64,000 nucleotides of DNA from Floridanema aerugineum (GTDB taxonomy: Bacteria > Cyanobacteriota > Cyanobacteriia > Cyanobacteriales > Aerosakkonemataceae): assembly GCF_041929345.1 (NCBI RefSeq), contig NZ_JBHFNQ010000256.1:25599-89598 (forward strand), written 5' to 3'. The notes under the pieces were generated by a model. It was given only the letters and a program-made list of their open reading frames with translations. It was not told where the DNA came from and ran no database searches. Shown here in pieces: positions 34,079 to 42,488 of the stretch (position 1 is the stretch's first letter; the number at the start of each line of letters is the position of its first letter). Position numbers and translations under genes: made by a program.

Positions 34079-36517
34079 ATGGTTAGAGCAATTCAGGAAA
34101 GACTTTTCCAATTCGCTAAGGAACAAGCTTTAATTCTGTGGTTTGATGAAGTGGGAATTAATGATATTGCTTTAGTTGGTGGGAAAAATGCTTCTTTGGG
34201 GGAAATGATTCGGGAATTAACTGCAAAAGGAATCAATGTTCCCAGAGGTTTTGCGACTACTGCTTATGCTTATCGTCATTTTATCCAAGGCGCAGGATTA
34301 GAAGAGAAACTGCGGGAACTTTTCGCCCAGTTGGATGTGGAAGATGTGAATAGTTTACGGGAAATTGGTAAACAAGCGCGGACTTTGGTGTTAAATACTC
34401 CGTTTCCGACAGATTTGCGGAATGCTATTGCTAAAGCTTATCAGGAAATGTGTGATCGCTATGGAGAAAACACCGAAGTAGCTGTGCGTTCTTCCGCTAC
34501 TGCTGAAGACTTACCCGATGCAAGTTTTGCCGGACAACAGGAAACTTACCTGAATGTACAAGGTTTGGCTAGTGTATTACAAGCTTGTCATAAATGCTTT
34601 GCTTCTTTATTTACCGATCGGGCCATTTCTTATCGTCATCAAAGAAACTTCGATCATTTTAGCATTGCCCTTTCCGTTGGCATTCAAAAAATGGTACGTT
34701 CCGACCTAGCTTCTTCCGGGGTAATGTTCACCATCGACACAGAAACAGGCTTTAAAAATGCCACCTTAATTACTGCTGCTTACGGACTAGGAGAAAATGT
34801 CGTTCAAGGTGCTGTTAACCCCGATGAATACTTGGTTTTCAAACCCACTTTAAAAGATGGACATCGCCCAATTTTAGACAAAAGATTGGGAAGTAAAGAA
34901 TACAGATTAGTTTGTGATGACGGCGGCTGCAAAGACATGAAAAATGAGCGCGTTCCTGATGTGGAACAGCGACAATTTGCCCTAGATGATGACGAGATTT
35001 TACAACTAGCAAAATGGGCTTGCGTCATTGAAGAACACTACAGCAATGTACGCGGAACTTACAGCCCAATGGATATTGAATGGGCGAAAGATGGCATTAC
35101 CAAAGAGTTATTTATTGTCCAAGCCAGACCCGAAACTGTACAATCTCAAAAAGCCGCAAATCTGATTCGCAGTTATGAGTTGAAAGCACACAGCAATATA
35201 TTAGTAACTGGGCGGAGTGTTGGCGAAGCAATTGGGCAAGGAAAAGCCCGAATCATGCTAGATGTGCAGAAAATTGAATTGTTCCAACAAGGGGAAGTTT
35301 TAGTAACAGATAAAACCGACCCCGACTGGGAACCAATCATGAAAAAAGCCAGCGCCATTATTACTAATAAAGGTGGTCGTACCTGTCACGCTGCAATTAT
35401 TGCGCGAGAAATGGGAATTCCGGCAATAGTCGGTTGTGGTGATGCTACGGAAGTTTTAAAAACAGGTCAAGAAATTACCGTTTCCTGTGCCGAAGGGGAA
35501 GAAGGAAGAGTTTACGAAGGTTTATTACCTTTTGAAGTCAAGGAAGTTGCTTTAGAAAATTTGCCCCAAACTCGCACGAAAATTATGATGAATGTGGGCA
35601 ACCCGGAAGAAGCTTTTCGTTTTGCATCTTTGCCTAACGATGGTGTTGGTTTAGCCCGCTTAGAATTCATCATTGCCAATCACATTAAAGCCCATCCTTT
35701 GGCTTTAATTAATTACGATAAAATCGAGGATGATGAAATTAAGGTTCCCTTAGCTAAACTGACAGCCCTTTACGAAAATAAACCTGATTACTTTGTCGAT
35801 AAATTAGCCCAAGGTGTGGGAAGAATTGCGGCTGCTTTTTATCCCAAACCTGTAGTTGTGCGGATGAGCGATTTTAAGAGTAATGAATACGCCAATCTTT
35901 TGGGCGGTCAATTGTTTGAACCGGAAGAAGAAAACCCGATGTTAAGTTGGCGGGGTGCGTCTCGTTATTGTGACCCGAAATATCAGGAAGCTTTCGCTTT
36001 GGAATGTCGGGCGATGAAACGAGTCCGGGATGAAATGGGTTTGACGAATGTGATTCTGATGATTCCTTTCTGTCGCACGCCTGCTGAAGGTCGCAAGGTG
36101 TTAGCTGAAATGGCGAAACATGGATTAGAAAGGGGTGTGAATGGGTTACAAGTTTATGTAATGTGCGAATTGCCCAGTAATGTGATTTTGGCAGATAAAT
36201 TCAGCGAAGTTTTTGATGGATTTTCTATTGGTTCTAATGATTTGACTCAGTTAACTTTAGGGTTAGACCGAGATTCTGGTTTAGTTGCTCATTTGTTTGA
36301 TGAAAGGGATGAAGCGGTGCGAAGAATGGTAGAATTAGCAATTACTTCTGCGAAAAAACATAACCGCAAAATTGGAATTTGTGGTCAAGCACCTAGCGAT
36401 TATCCTGAGTTTGCTCAGTTTTTGGTAGAGTTGGGAATTGATTCGATGAGTTTGAATCCTGATTCACTTTTGAAAACGCTGTTGATGGTAGCAGAAGTGG
36501 AAAAAATGCAGGAATAA
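34079..36517 (+). CDS. ppsA: Phosphoenolpyruvate synthase
   Basis: Converts pyruvate, ATP and water to phosphoenolpyruvate, AMP and phosphate (gluconeogenic direction). From ATG 34079 it has 812 residues, the usual size. The N-terminal ATP-grasp domain has VGGKNASLGEMIREL and SSATAEDLPDASFAGQQETY; the swivelling domain has the phospho-His in NKGGRTCHAAIIAREMG followed by IPAIVGCG; the C-terminal TIM barrel has GSNDLTQLTLGLDRD and the conserved Cys in ICGQAPSDYPEF. GAGGAACTACTC precedes the chosen ATG, whereas the frame is open up to 34013 without a good signal. Confidence 0.94.
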   Translation: MVRAIQERLFQFAKEQALILWFDEVGINDIALVGGKNASLGEMIRELTAKGINVPRGFATTAYAYRHFIQGAGLEEKLRELFAQLDVEDVNSLREIGKQARTLVLNTPFPTDLRNAIAKAYQEMCDRYGENTEVAVRSSATAEDLPDASFAGQQETYLNVQGLASVLQACHKCFASLFTDRAISYRHQRNFDHFSIALSVGIQKMVRSDLASSGVMFTIDTETGFKNATLITAAYGLGENVVQGAVNPDEYLVFKPTLKDGHRPILDKRLGSKEYRLVCDDGGCKDMKNERVPDVEQRQFALDDDEILQLAKWACVIEEHYSNVRGTYSPMDIEWAKDGITKELFIVQARPETVQSQKAANLIRSYELKAHSNILVTGRSVGEAIGQGKARIMLDVQKIELFQQGEVLVTDKTDPDWEPIMKKASAIITNKGGRTCHAAIIAREMGIPAIVGCGDATEVLKTGQEITVSCAEGEEGRVYEGLLPFEVKEVALENLPQTRTKIMMNVGNPEEAFRFASLPNDGVGLARLEFIIANHIKAHPLALINYDKIEDDEIKVPLAKLTALYENKPDYFVDKLAQGVGRIAAAFYPKPVVVRMSDFKSNEYANLLGGQLFEPEEENPMLSWRGASRYCDPKYQEAFALECRAMKRVRDEMGLTNVILMIPFCRTPAEGRKVLAEMAKHGLERGVNGLQVYVMCELPSNVILADKFSEVFDGFSIGSNDLTQLTLGLDRDSGLVAHLFDERDEAVRRMVELAITSAKKHNRKIGICGQAPSDYPEFAQFLVELGIDSMSLNPDSLLKTLLMVAEVEKMQE

Positions 36518-36553
36518 AACAAGTTTTAAAGTTTGTTTGAGGACTAGAATTTT

Positions 36554-36586
36554 AATGGGGAGATTGCTGGTAGTAGTCGCCCCATT
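36554..36586 (+). terminator. Intrinsic terminator of ppsA
   Basis: The stem AATGGGG pairs with CCCCATT across a 19-nt loop and is followed by TTCTTGTTTTTATTT, a clear T-rich tract, 36 bp after the ppsA stop. Confidence 0.75.
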
Positions 36587-36609
36587 TTCTTGTTTTTATT
36601 TCTCTTCTC

Positions 36610-37656
36610 TTAAACTCCCCGGAAACCGATCGGTTTTTCCATAGCTTCACGAGGACTGAGTTTAGCTAATTCTCGACTTGTTTTAGCTTCATGGAGGTTG
36701 CCAACAAAACCCAAAATCAACCCAATAAACAATAAACTTCCCCCTAAATATTGCGCTAAAGTAGGAACTTCTCCTAAAATCAAGAAAGCCATTATAATCG
36801 CTGCAATTGGATTAAATAAATTGGCTAAATTGAGTTCTGATGAAGTCGCATTTTTTAAACCTGCCAACCAACATAATTGACCCATGACAACAATAATCGC
36901 TGCATAGATGAGCATCCATTGCCACAGGAAAGGAGAGAAAACTTCTGCAAAATGGTTTAACCCGTAAAGCCAAATAGCTAATAGGAAAAAAATCACCGTC
37001 CCCAGAATATTACGATAAATTGTATAAATTCCCAAGGGAATCGATTGTAATTGTAGTTTACCAAAGACGGTGGAAATGGAACCAATGATAGCAGCGATCG
37101 CTACAAAAATTTCTCCCTTGCCAATTTGAAATCCTCCCATCGTCATCATCTGCTCTGAACTTCCTAAAAAAGCAGTTACTATCACCCCAATTAAGGAGAT
37201 TAAAGCACCTCCACTTGCCCAAAAGTTAACCCGTGAATTTAACAGCCAAACACTCAATACAAGGGTTAAAATTGGTTCGATGCGCCCAATTATAACGATA
37301 TTGGTAACGTTTGTTTGTTCTAGGGCGGCAAAAATTAGCGCGGGTGCGATCGCTCCTGATAAAATACCTGTAATCGTTAAACTAATCCAATCTTTACGAG
37401 TCAAATTTTTGAGAATATGCGGTTGCCAATCTTTATAAAAAATTAGAGTCATTAAACCCAAAGCGCAAATATTACCCACAAATAAAACATTGCAAAGTGA
37501 GATCGGATTTCTGCCATTAATAGCATGATTTTCGCCAATTTCAACTATTTTCCGAGTGACTGAATTAGAAGCTGCAAAAATCAAAACAGCAATCCCAAGA
37601 TATATTGGGCTAGGGACTCTAATTAAAATGTTATAGATTTTATTGGCAACTTTCAT
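36610..37656 (-). CDS. EamA/DMT family transporter
   Basis: A drug/metabolite transporter superfamily protein of 348 residues with ten hydrophobic segments in two EamA halves. The first half contains ALIFAALEQTNVTNIVIIGR, with IEPILTLVLSVWLL; the second contains NLFNPIAAIIMAFLILGEVP and YLGGSLLFIGLILGF, both typical EamA segments. A short cytoplasmic tail of about 30 residues follows. It lies 8 bp after the cupin gene in the same direction. Substrate is unknown. Confidence 0.88.
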   Translation of the reverse strand: MKVANKIYNILIRVPSPIYLGIAVLIFAASNSVTRKIVEIGENHAINGRNPISLCNVLFVGNICALGLMTLIFYKDWQPHILKNLTRKDWISLTITGILSGAIAPALIFAALEQTNVTNIVIIGRIEPILTLVLSVWLLNSRVNFWASGGALISLIGVIVTAFLGSSEQMMTMGGFQIGKGEIFVAIAAIIGSISTVFGKLQLQSIPLGIYTIYRNILGTVIFFLLAIWLYGLNHFAEVFSPFLWQWMLIYAAIIVVMGQLCWLAGLKNATSSELNLANLFNPIAAIIMAFLILGEVPTLAQYLGGSLLFIGLILGFVGNLHEAKTSRELAKLSPREAMEKPIGFRGV

Positions 37657-37664
37657 GCTGTTAA

Positions 37665-38018
37665 TTAAGGTGATGCTATTTGATAGCCAATTTGGGGAGC
37701 AGAATAAATGGAGACAAACACAGCATCTTCATTATTTTCATTCACCGCCCCATGAATCTGGTTTTTTTCCGCTATAGCGACTTCACCAGCATTCAAGCTT
37801 TGGCTTTGATTATTACCTAAATAATAGGTCAAAGTGCCTCGAAGCACTACCCAAGTATCTTGTCCATTGGGGTGAGAATGAGCTTGTACAATTTGTCCAG
37901 GCTTGACTCCCCAAATAGCGATACTAGAATTTTCAGTCTGAATAATTTCAGTCACCGTAGCGGCTTCTTCGGAGAAACGCACATGAGCTTCTAGGGCAAA
38001 AATTCTGGGGTTGAGCAT
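37665..38018 (-). CDS. Cupin domain protein
   Basis: A 117-residue single-domain cupin. Cupin motif 1 is seen as PGQIVQAHSHPNGQDTWVVL (two His and a downstream Glu-like position replaced by Asp), and motif 2 near LNAGEVAIAEKNQIHGAVN (His). It probably binds a metal ion and a small ligand. It lies between the DUF4079 gene (15 bp upstream) and the EamA transporter (8 bp downstream), so the three are likely co-transcribed and might act on one substrate. Confidence 0.85.
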   Translation of the reverse strand: MLNPRIFALEAHVRFSEEAATVTEIIQTENSSIAIWGVKPGQIVQAHSHPNGQDTWVVLRGTLTYYLGNNQSQSLNAGEVAIAEKNQIHGAVNENNEDAVFVSIYSAPQIGYQIASP

Positions 38019-38033
38019 TTTTTAATTACCATT

Positions 38034-38738
38034 TTATTTAAGTTGAGGACAAGTTTTGTTAGTAAAATCACATTTATAGATATATTGCTGTTGCCAATGA
38101 AGGGGAATCTCTAGTAAATCCCTTGCACCAGTGATTCCTTGACCGATAAACAGCAGTAGAGCAAAACAATTAAGAATTATATGAACGGTGCGCCAGCGAT
38201 TTTGTCTATCCTGATAAATATCTTGGACGATCGCCACTGAAAAAACCATCAATAAAGCAGCTATTATACCATAATAAAAATGCGAAATAAACCATTCATT
38301 ATCCCGCCGAAATATTTCTGGCTGAAAGCCTAAAATAATCAGTCCCATGCCCGTGAAACTGGCAAAAATACCCCGCCCTAGTTTCCCCTTTGCTTTAAAA
38401 ACTAAGGCAAAAGAAGCAATGGTTAACAGGAAAATAGCAATGATAAAAAAGACTCGAAAAGGTTCTTTAGTTAAGCTGTTGTTACTGAGAATTTTTGAGA
38501 AAATGGGATAAGCCATTCCTAATAGAGTAACCCCGACTACTGCGCCACTTAACCAATTACCGATCGCTACGTGCTCCGAACCTACCACTGGCGCAATTTT
38601 ACTTTTTTGCCCATTAGCAACTTGCAGACGACGTTGCCGAGTCAGTAGGGCACGATTTGACACAATTCCAATTAAGGGAAATACGACTATAATGGCGATC
38701 GCTGGATGTAATAACGCAAAAATATCTTGAACTTCCAT
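38034..38738 (-). CDS. DUF4079 family integral membrane protein
   Basis: A 234-residue membrane protein, a family largely limited to photosynthetic organisms. It starts near DIFALLHPAIAIIVVFPLIG, followed by a cytoplasmic loop TRQRRLQVANGQKSKIAPVV, EHVAIGNWLSGAVVG, and later FISHFYYGIIAALLM and RTVHIILNCFALLLF, ending with GQGITGARDLLEIPLHW. Conserved-looking His residues in several membrane segments could bind heme as in cytochrome b561-like proteins, an inference that was not tested. It is the first gene of the three-gene cluster with the cupin and EamA genes. Confidence 0.85.
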   Translation of the reverse strand: MEVQDIFALLHPAIAIIVVFPLIGIVSNRALLTRQRRLQVANGQKSKIAPVVGSEHVAIGNWLSGAVVGVTLLGMAYPIFSKILSNNSLTKEPFRVFFIIAIFLLTIASFALVFKAKGKLGRGIFASFTGMGLIILGFQPEIFRRDNEWFISHFYYGIIAALLMVFSVAIVQDIYQDRQNRWRTVHIILNCFALLLFIGQGITGARDLLEIPLHWQQQYIYKCDFTNKTCPQLK

Positions 38739-38786
38739 GTTTAAATCTCCCTTAGTTCACTATTTATAAGGCAAGTTTACTGAGAT

Positions 38787-38876
38787 CTTGCACTCCTGGA
38801 GGTGGAACCTCCCAGATCCTCGTTCCCAGGTTCAACCTGGGAACGAAGAATGGAGGCGGGAGCTCAGGAGTGCAAG
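38787..38876. repeat. Palindromic dispersed repeat, CGTTCCCAGG family, copy 1
   Basis: Outer arms CTTGCACTCCTG and CAGGAGTGCAAG, inner arms GAGGTGGAACCTCC, and a core of CGTTCCCAGGTT followed by its complement AACCTGGGAACG at 38821-38845. A second copy is at 46945-47010 and a fragment at 44523-44534. The structure suggests a small non-autonomous mobile or RNA-folding element. Confidence 0.75.
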
Positions 38877-38940
38877 AAAACTCAAAATTCCTCCGAAGTT
38901 CCCTTATAGCAGTAAATTTTATTGCTTTATTAATAGTTAA

Positions 38941-39315
38941 TTACTTAACTTCATTGGCGGGAAACATCGCTACTCTTCCTTTTTTTATAGCTACAACGAC
39001 ATCATAAGTTGCACAGTAAGAGAAGGTAACATCGTTAGCTTTGTTATAAAGACTTACCACCATACCTGCTCCACCTGGTTGTACTGCTAATGGTAATAAA
39101 TCACCATAGAAGAATCTTCGCAATTGATCGCCACTACCAACTTGTCCTTTGCTTTTATTAATAATGTCGATCTTTTGCTGCGCCGTCATTTCCTGAGCAA
39201 CAGCTAAATTTTGACTTTTGAGCAAAAAGCTATTGCTCGCTAAATCTCCCACACTAATAACACTAGCGAGAGCTAAGGAAGCGAACAAAGGACTGAGGGA
39301 TTTAAGTTTTAACAT
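38941..39315 (-). CDS. Exported small protein, unknown
   Basis: A 124-residue protein with a signal peptide (LSPLFASLALASVISVGDLA, cleavage likely near AVAQEMTAQQ). The mature part of about 80 residues has LRRFFYGDLLPLAVQPGGAG and VSLYNKANDVTFSYCATYDV, ending in a basic tail. One Cys is present, so no internal disulfide is expected. No family is recognised. It is divergent from the LysR gene, about 110 bp apart, so LysR may regulate it. Confidence 0.75.
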   Translation of the reverse strand: MLKLKSLSPLFASLALASVISVGDLASNSFLLKSQNLAVAQEMTAQQKIDIINKSKGQVGSGDQLRRFFYGDLLPLAVQPGGAGMVVSLYNKANDVTFSYCATYDVVVAIKKGRVAMFPANEVK

Positions 39316-39425
39316 TTACGTATTAATGGTGAGAATGCCTGATTACCATATCATCATCTATTTAAATTTCTTTGAGAAGTAGGCAAAATAGAATATGCTA
39401 TATGCCATTTTGGAATAGGTGCAGT

Positions 39426-40334
39426 ATGGATCGAATTGCCTGTATGCAAACCTTTGTTCGGGCGATCGAAATGAATAGTTTTTCTGCGGTGGCGCGGGAA
39501 CAAAAGACAACCCAACCGACGATTAGTAAACAAATTGCGGCTTTAGAAAAATATTTAGGAGTGCAGTTAATCGCTCGTTCTACTACGAATTTGAGTTTGA
39601 CGGAAGAGGGTAAGAAGTATTATCAATACTGTCAGCAAATTTTAGAAACTGTTGCGGAAGCTGAGGCAAGTTTAGCAGGGAAAGAACGAGCGACAGGAAT
39701 TTTACGCTTGGGTTGTCCTGTACTTTTTGGGCAAATGCAGATTGTTCCCCGTTTAAAAGCTTTTATGGCACGCTATCCTGATGTGAAAATCGATCTGATG
39801 ATGGCGGATCATTTTGTGGACATGGTAGAAGATGGTTTAGATCTTTTGATCCGCATTGGTAATCGTTTGGATAGTTCTCTGATTAGCGATCGCATCGGCA
39901 CAACTCGCCGCGTTACAGTAGCAACAAAAAGTTATTTTGAGCAAGCAGGAGAACCGCAACACCCAGATGATTTAGTGCATCATAATTGTCTGGTTTATAC
40001 TCGTCTGACAACGGGCAATGAGTGGCATTTTCAAGGAAAAAATGGGATTATTAAGGTGCGAGTCGGGGGTTCTTTTCAAACTAATAGTTCTGTTGCTATT
40101 CGCGCCGCAGTGTTATCGGGTTTGGGAATTGCGATCGCGCCTGTCTGGATGTTTGGTGACGAAATTTACCGAGGCGATCTCAAGGTGGTGTTACCAGATT
40201 ATCAGCCAACTCCCTTACAAATTCATGCGGTTTATCGTCGGAGTCGTTTTTATCCGGCAAAAATACTATGTTTTAGAGACTTTTTAGCCGCAGAATTCAA
40301 GCTCGATCCTTGGGTTTCGGAGTTAGGGGTTTGA
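39426..40334 (+). CDS. LysR family transcriptional regulator
   Basis: A 302-residue regulator from ATG 39426 (MDRIACMQTFVRAIEMNSFS). The winged helix-turn-helix is AVAREQKTTQPTISKQIAAL followed by EKYLGVQLIARSTTNLSLTE, then a linker helix and the LysR substrate-binding domain (from ATGILRLGCPVLFGQ). This group is of the CrgA/DsdC-like type, with GIAIAPVWMFGDEI near the end. It sits divergent from an exported protein gene and upstream of psaL; the target is unknown. Confidence 0.9.
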   Translation: MDRIACMQTFVRAIEMNSFSAVAREQKTTQPTISKQIAALEKYLGVQLIARSTTNLSLTEEGKKYYQYCQQILETVAEAEASLAGKERATGILRLGCPVLFGQMQIVPRLKAFMARYPDVKIDLMMADHFVDMVEDGLDLLIRIGNRLDSSLISDRIGTTRRVTVATKSYFEQAGEPQHPDDLVHHNCLVYTRLTTGNEWHFQGKNGIIKVRVGGSFQTNSSVAIRAAVLSGLGIAIAPVWMFGDEIYRGDLKVVLPDYQPTPLQIHAVYRRSRFYPAKILCFRDFLAAEFKLDPWVSELGV

Positions 40335-40553
40335 GTCCCAAACTGGGTATTTGCGATCGACTCAAATCAATCTATCCACAAAGTACCATTTTTGTCAATG
40401 TCTAAATCGTAAAGTTTTGCGAGTTGCTCAGTCCGTAAGATTAACTTTTTTAAAGCTGAACACTCATTATGTAATGAAATAACCTTCATTTGCTTAGAAT
40501 ATGAGCTTAAGTTCTTCTGTAGATTTCCAAACAAACAAAGAGGAATATTAAGT

Positions 40554-41063
40554 ATGGCCGATCCTAGAGATGCAGAGGTCGTTAAAGCCTATAATGGTGA
40601 TCCTTTTGTAGGTCACTTGTCCACCCCCATCAGTGATTCCGCTTTTACCAAAACTTTCATCGGCAATTTGCCAGCCTACCGCAAAGGCTTATCTCCTATC
40701 CTCCGAGGTTTAGAGATTGGCATGGCTCACGGCTACTTCCTGATTGGCCCTTGGATTAAGCTTGGGCCATTACGTGATTATGGCGAAGCTGCTAACTTAG
40801 GCGGATTAATCTCTGGTTTAGCGTTGATTCTCATCGCTACCGCTTGTATGTCTGTTTACGGATTGGCTTCTTTCCAAGAAAATGCCAGCACCATACCCAG
40901 CAATAATCCTCAAGCTCCTGAGCCACTGAAAACTGCTGAAGGTTGGAGTCAGTTGACTGCTGGTTTCTTTGTTGGTGCAATGGGTGGCGCTTTCGTTGCC
41001 TTTTTCCTCTTGGAAAACTTCAACGTTGTAGACGCTATCTTCCGGGGTATTGTCCACAACTAA
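40554..41063 (+). CDS. psaL: Photosystem I reaction center subunit XI
   Basis: PsaL forms the trimer contact of photosystem I in the thylakoid membrane. The 169-residue protein includes DPFVGHLSTPISDSAFTKTF, the loop PAYRKGLSPILRGLEIGMAH GYFLIGPWIKLGPLRD, and three membrane segments. The end carries FFLLENFNVVDAIFRGIVHN. GAGGAATATTAAGT supplies the ribosome site. A hairpin with T-run follows the stop codon, before psaI. Confidence 0.95.
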   Translation: MADPRDAEVVKAYNGDPFVGHLSTPISDSAFTKTFIGNLPAYRKGLSPILRGLEIGMAHGYFLIGPWIKLGPLRDYGEAANLGGLISGLALILIATACMSVYGLASFQENASTIPSNNPQAPEPLKTAEGWSQLTAGFFVGAMGGAFVAFFLLENFNVVDAIFRGIVHN

Positions 41064-41065
41064 AC

Positions 41066-41098
41066 CTCTGTCTCTGGTAAACTGACGGAGATTTTTTT
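41066..41098 (+). terminator. Hairpin with T-run between psaL and psaI
   Basis: CTCTGTC pairs with GACGGAG (one G-T pair) across an 11-nt loop and is followed by TTTTTTT. It resembles an intrinsic terminator, so only part of the psaL transcription would read into psaI. Confidence 0.6.
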
Positions 41099-41169
41099 AT
41101 CTGTTGTCAGTAACATGGTCAGATAATCAATTTGGCAAAAATCACTTTAACCTTTTTGGAGATTCTGAA

Positions 41170-41286
41170 ATGACAGGTTCATACGCCGCTTCTTTCTTGC
41201 CTTGGATTCTCATTCCCGTAGTTACCTGGCTCCTACCAGCCGTGGTAATGGGTCTGTTGTTTATCTACATTGAGAGCGAAGCTTAA
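41170..41286 (+). CDS. psaI: Photosystem I reaction center subunit VIII
   Basis: A 38-residue single-span protein: MTGSYAASFLPWILIPVVTW LLPAVVMGLLFIYIESEA. This is the standard PsaI sequence, which contacts PsaL in photosystem I. The frame is open further upstream but GGAGA precedes ATG 41170 and the family starts with MTGSYAA. It is encoded 106 bp after psaL. Confidence 0.95.
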   Translation: MTGSYAASFLPWILIPVVTWLLPAVVMGLLFIYIESEA

Positions 41287-41332
41287 TTCTAGTTCTGTCT
41301 AAGGCAGACTCGAATATAACTTTCAATTTCTG

Positions 41333-41364
41333 AAAATCCCTTGCCAAACGGTAAGGGATTTTTT
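41333..41364 (+). terminator. Terminator after psaI
   Basis: The stem AAATCCCTTGCC pairs with GGTAAGGGATTT (one mismatch) with a 4-nt loop, followed by TTTT. It separates psaI from marC. Confidence 0.7.
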
Positions 41365-41394
41365 ACCCTTTAAGTAGTTGTTACTTCTGTATCT

Positions 41395-42018
41395 ATGGCT
41401 ATTGATATTTCAGTTATTGATATTTCTACCTTTGTTAAATCTTTTGTAGCTGTGTTTGTTTTAGCAGATGCTTTGGGAAATGCACCTGTTTTTTTGATTT
41501 TAACGAAAGGAATGGAACCCGAGCAAAAAAATAAAGTGTTTAATAAAGCAGCTTTGTTTGCTACAGGGGTGCTACTTTTGTTTGCTCTGGTTGGACAAAC
41601 AGTTCTCAATTATTTACACATTAGTATGGGTTCTTTGCAAGTAGCTGGAGGTCTGTTATTGCTGTTAATTGCTTTGCAAATGTTGGAAGGGAAATTAGAT
41701 GAACCAATTGTGGAGCCAGAACGAGATGTGGCTATTACTCCTTTGGCTTTCCCTTTGTTAGCGGGGCCTGGTACACTTTCAACAGTCATGGTGTTAATGT
41801 CGGAATCTCCTGAAGCGGGTTTAAGTGTTGCTTTGGGAATAATTACTGCCATGTTTATCTCTTGGGTAATTGTCAGGCAATCTACTCGCGTTGACCATTT
41901 ATTAGGTGCAGAAGGCGCGATAATTATTACCCAAATTTTGGGCTTTTTGTTAGCAGCTTTAGCAATAGAAATTGGCAGTGCTGGAATTCGGGCTTTGTTT
42001 TTCATTTCGGCTCCTTAA
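41395..42018 (+). CDS. MarC family membrane protein
   Basis: A 207-residue membrane protein with about six segments. It has the MarC signature FVLADALGNAPVFLILTKGM, the loop AITPLAFPLLAGPGTLSTVM with the conserved PLLAGPG, and a second half LLGAEGAIIITQILGFLLAA. MarC-family proteins are thought to be transporters or membrane enzymes, but their function is uncertain. It begins 30 bp after the psaI terminator and stops before the MITE described at 42107. Confidence 0.92.
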   Translation: MAIDISVIDISTFVKSFVAVFVLADALGNAPVFLILTKGMEPEQKNKVFNKAALFATGVLLLFALVGQTVLNYLHISMGSLQVAGGLLLLLIALQMLEGKLDEPIVEPERDVAITPLAFPLLAGPGTLSTVMVLMSESPEAGLSVALGIITAMFISWVIVRQSTRVDHLLGAEGAIIITQILGFLLAALAIEIGSAGIRALFFISAP

Positions 42019-42106
42019 ATTATGCAACTATTCAGCAAACTTTTGAGTGAAGCGGCAACTTCTCTCAAAATTTTGGCTGCTGATGAAATATTTCCTGGCT
42101 TTAAAT

Positions 42107-42254
42107 CAATACGGTTCAGTTAAGGATTTTTTTTCCTTTGTAGGGGCGTTCGCGTAGCGTGCCGTAGGCATCAGCATTCGGGCAAAAAATCTAGGTTTTA
42201 AGTCATAAATTCTGACCCGAATGCTTCGCCCCTACCCTTAACTGAACCGTATTG
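42107..42254. mobile_element. MITE-like element with 19-bp inverted ends and 10-bp target duplication
   Basis: The 148-bp element starts CAATACGGTTCAGTTAAGG and ends with the exact reverse complement of those 19 bases. It is bordered on both sides by the direct repeat GGCTTTAAAT (42097-42106 and 42255-42264), a 10-bp target-site duplication. Inner inverted sequences GTAGGGGCG and AGCATTCGGG also pair. It has no transposase gene, so it is non-autonomous. Confidence 0.88.
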
Positions 42255-42273
42255 GGCTTTAAATAAATTTGAA

Positions 42274-42312
42274 AAGTCGATGAGAAGTCGATGAGAAGTC
42301 GATGAGTTCTCA
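42274..42312. repeat. Tandem repeat AGTCGATGAGA, copy 1
   Basis: Three near-perfect 11-bp units follow TTTGAAA and end in GTTCTCAT. The same repeat is at 46658-46721, upstream of a kinase gene. Its position upstream of the pilin-like gene may be regulatory. Confidence 0.75.
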
Positions 42313-42488
42313 TACACCTAATGAAATATTCCTTGCTCCAAATAAGTAAAATATACTTAGTTGCAGATTTGCTTTGAAAAACCTATTTTCCGATGAGACA
42401 CAAAGAAACTCGGTAACTTTTCTGAAACTGAGTTTCTAGATTTGTAGTTCATGCAACTAAAAATCACTATATTTAAAGAGCAACAACC

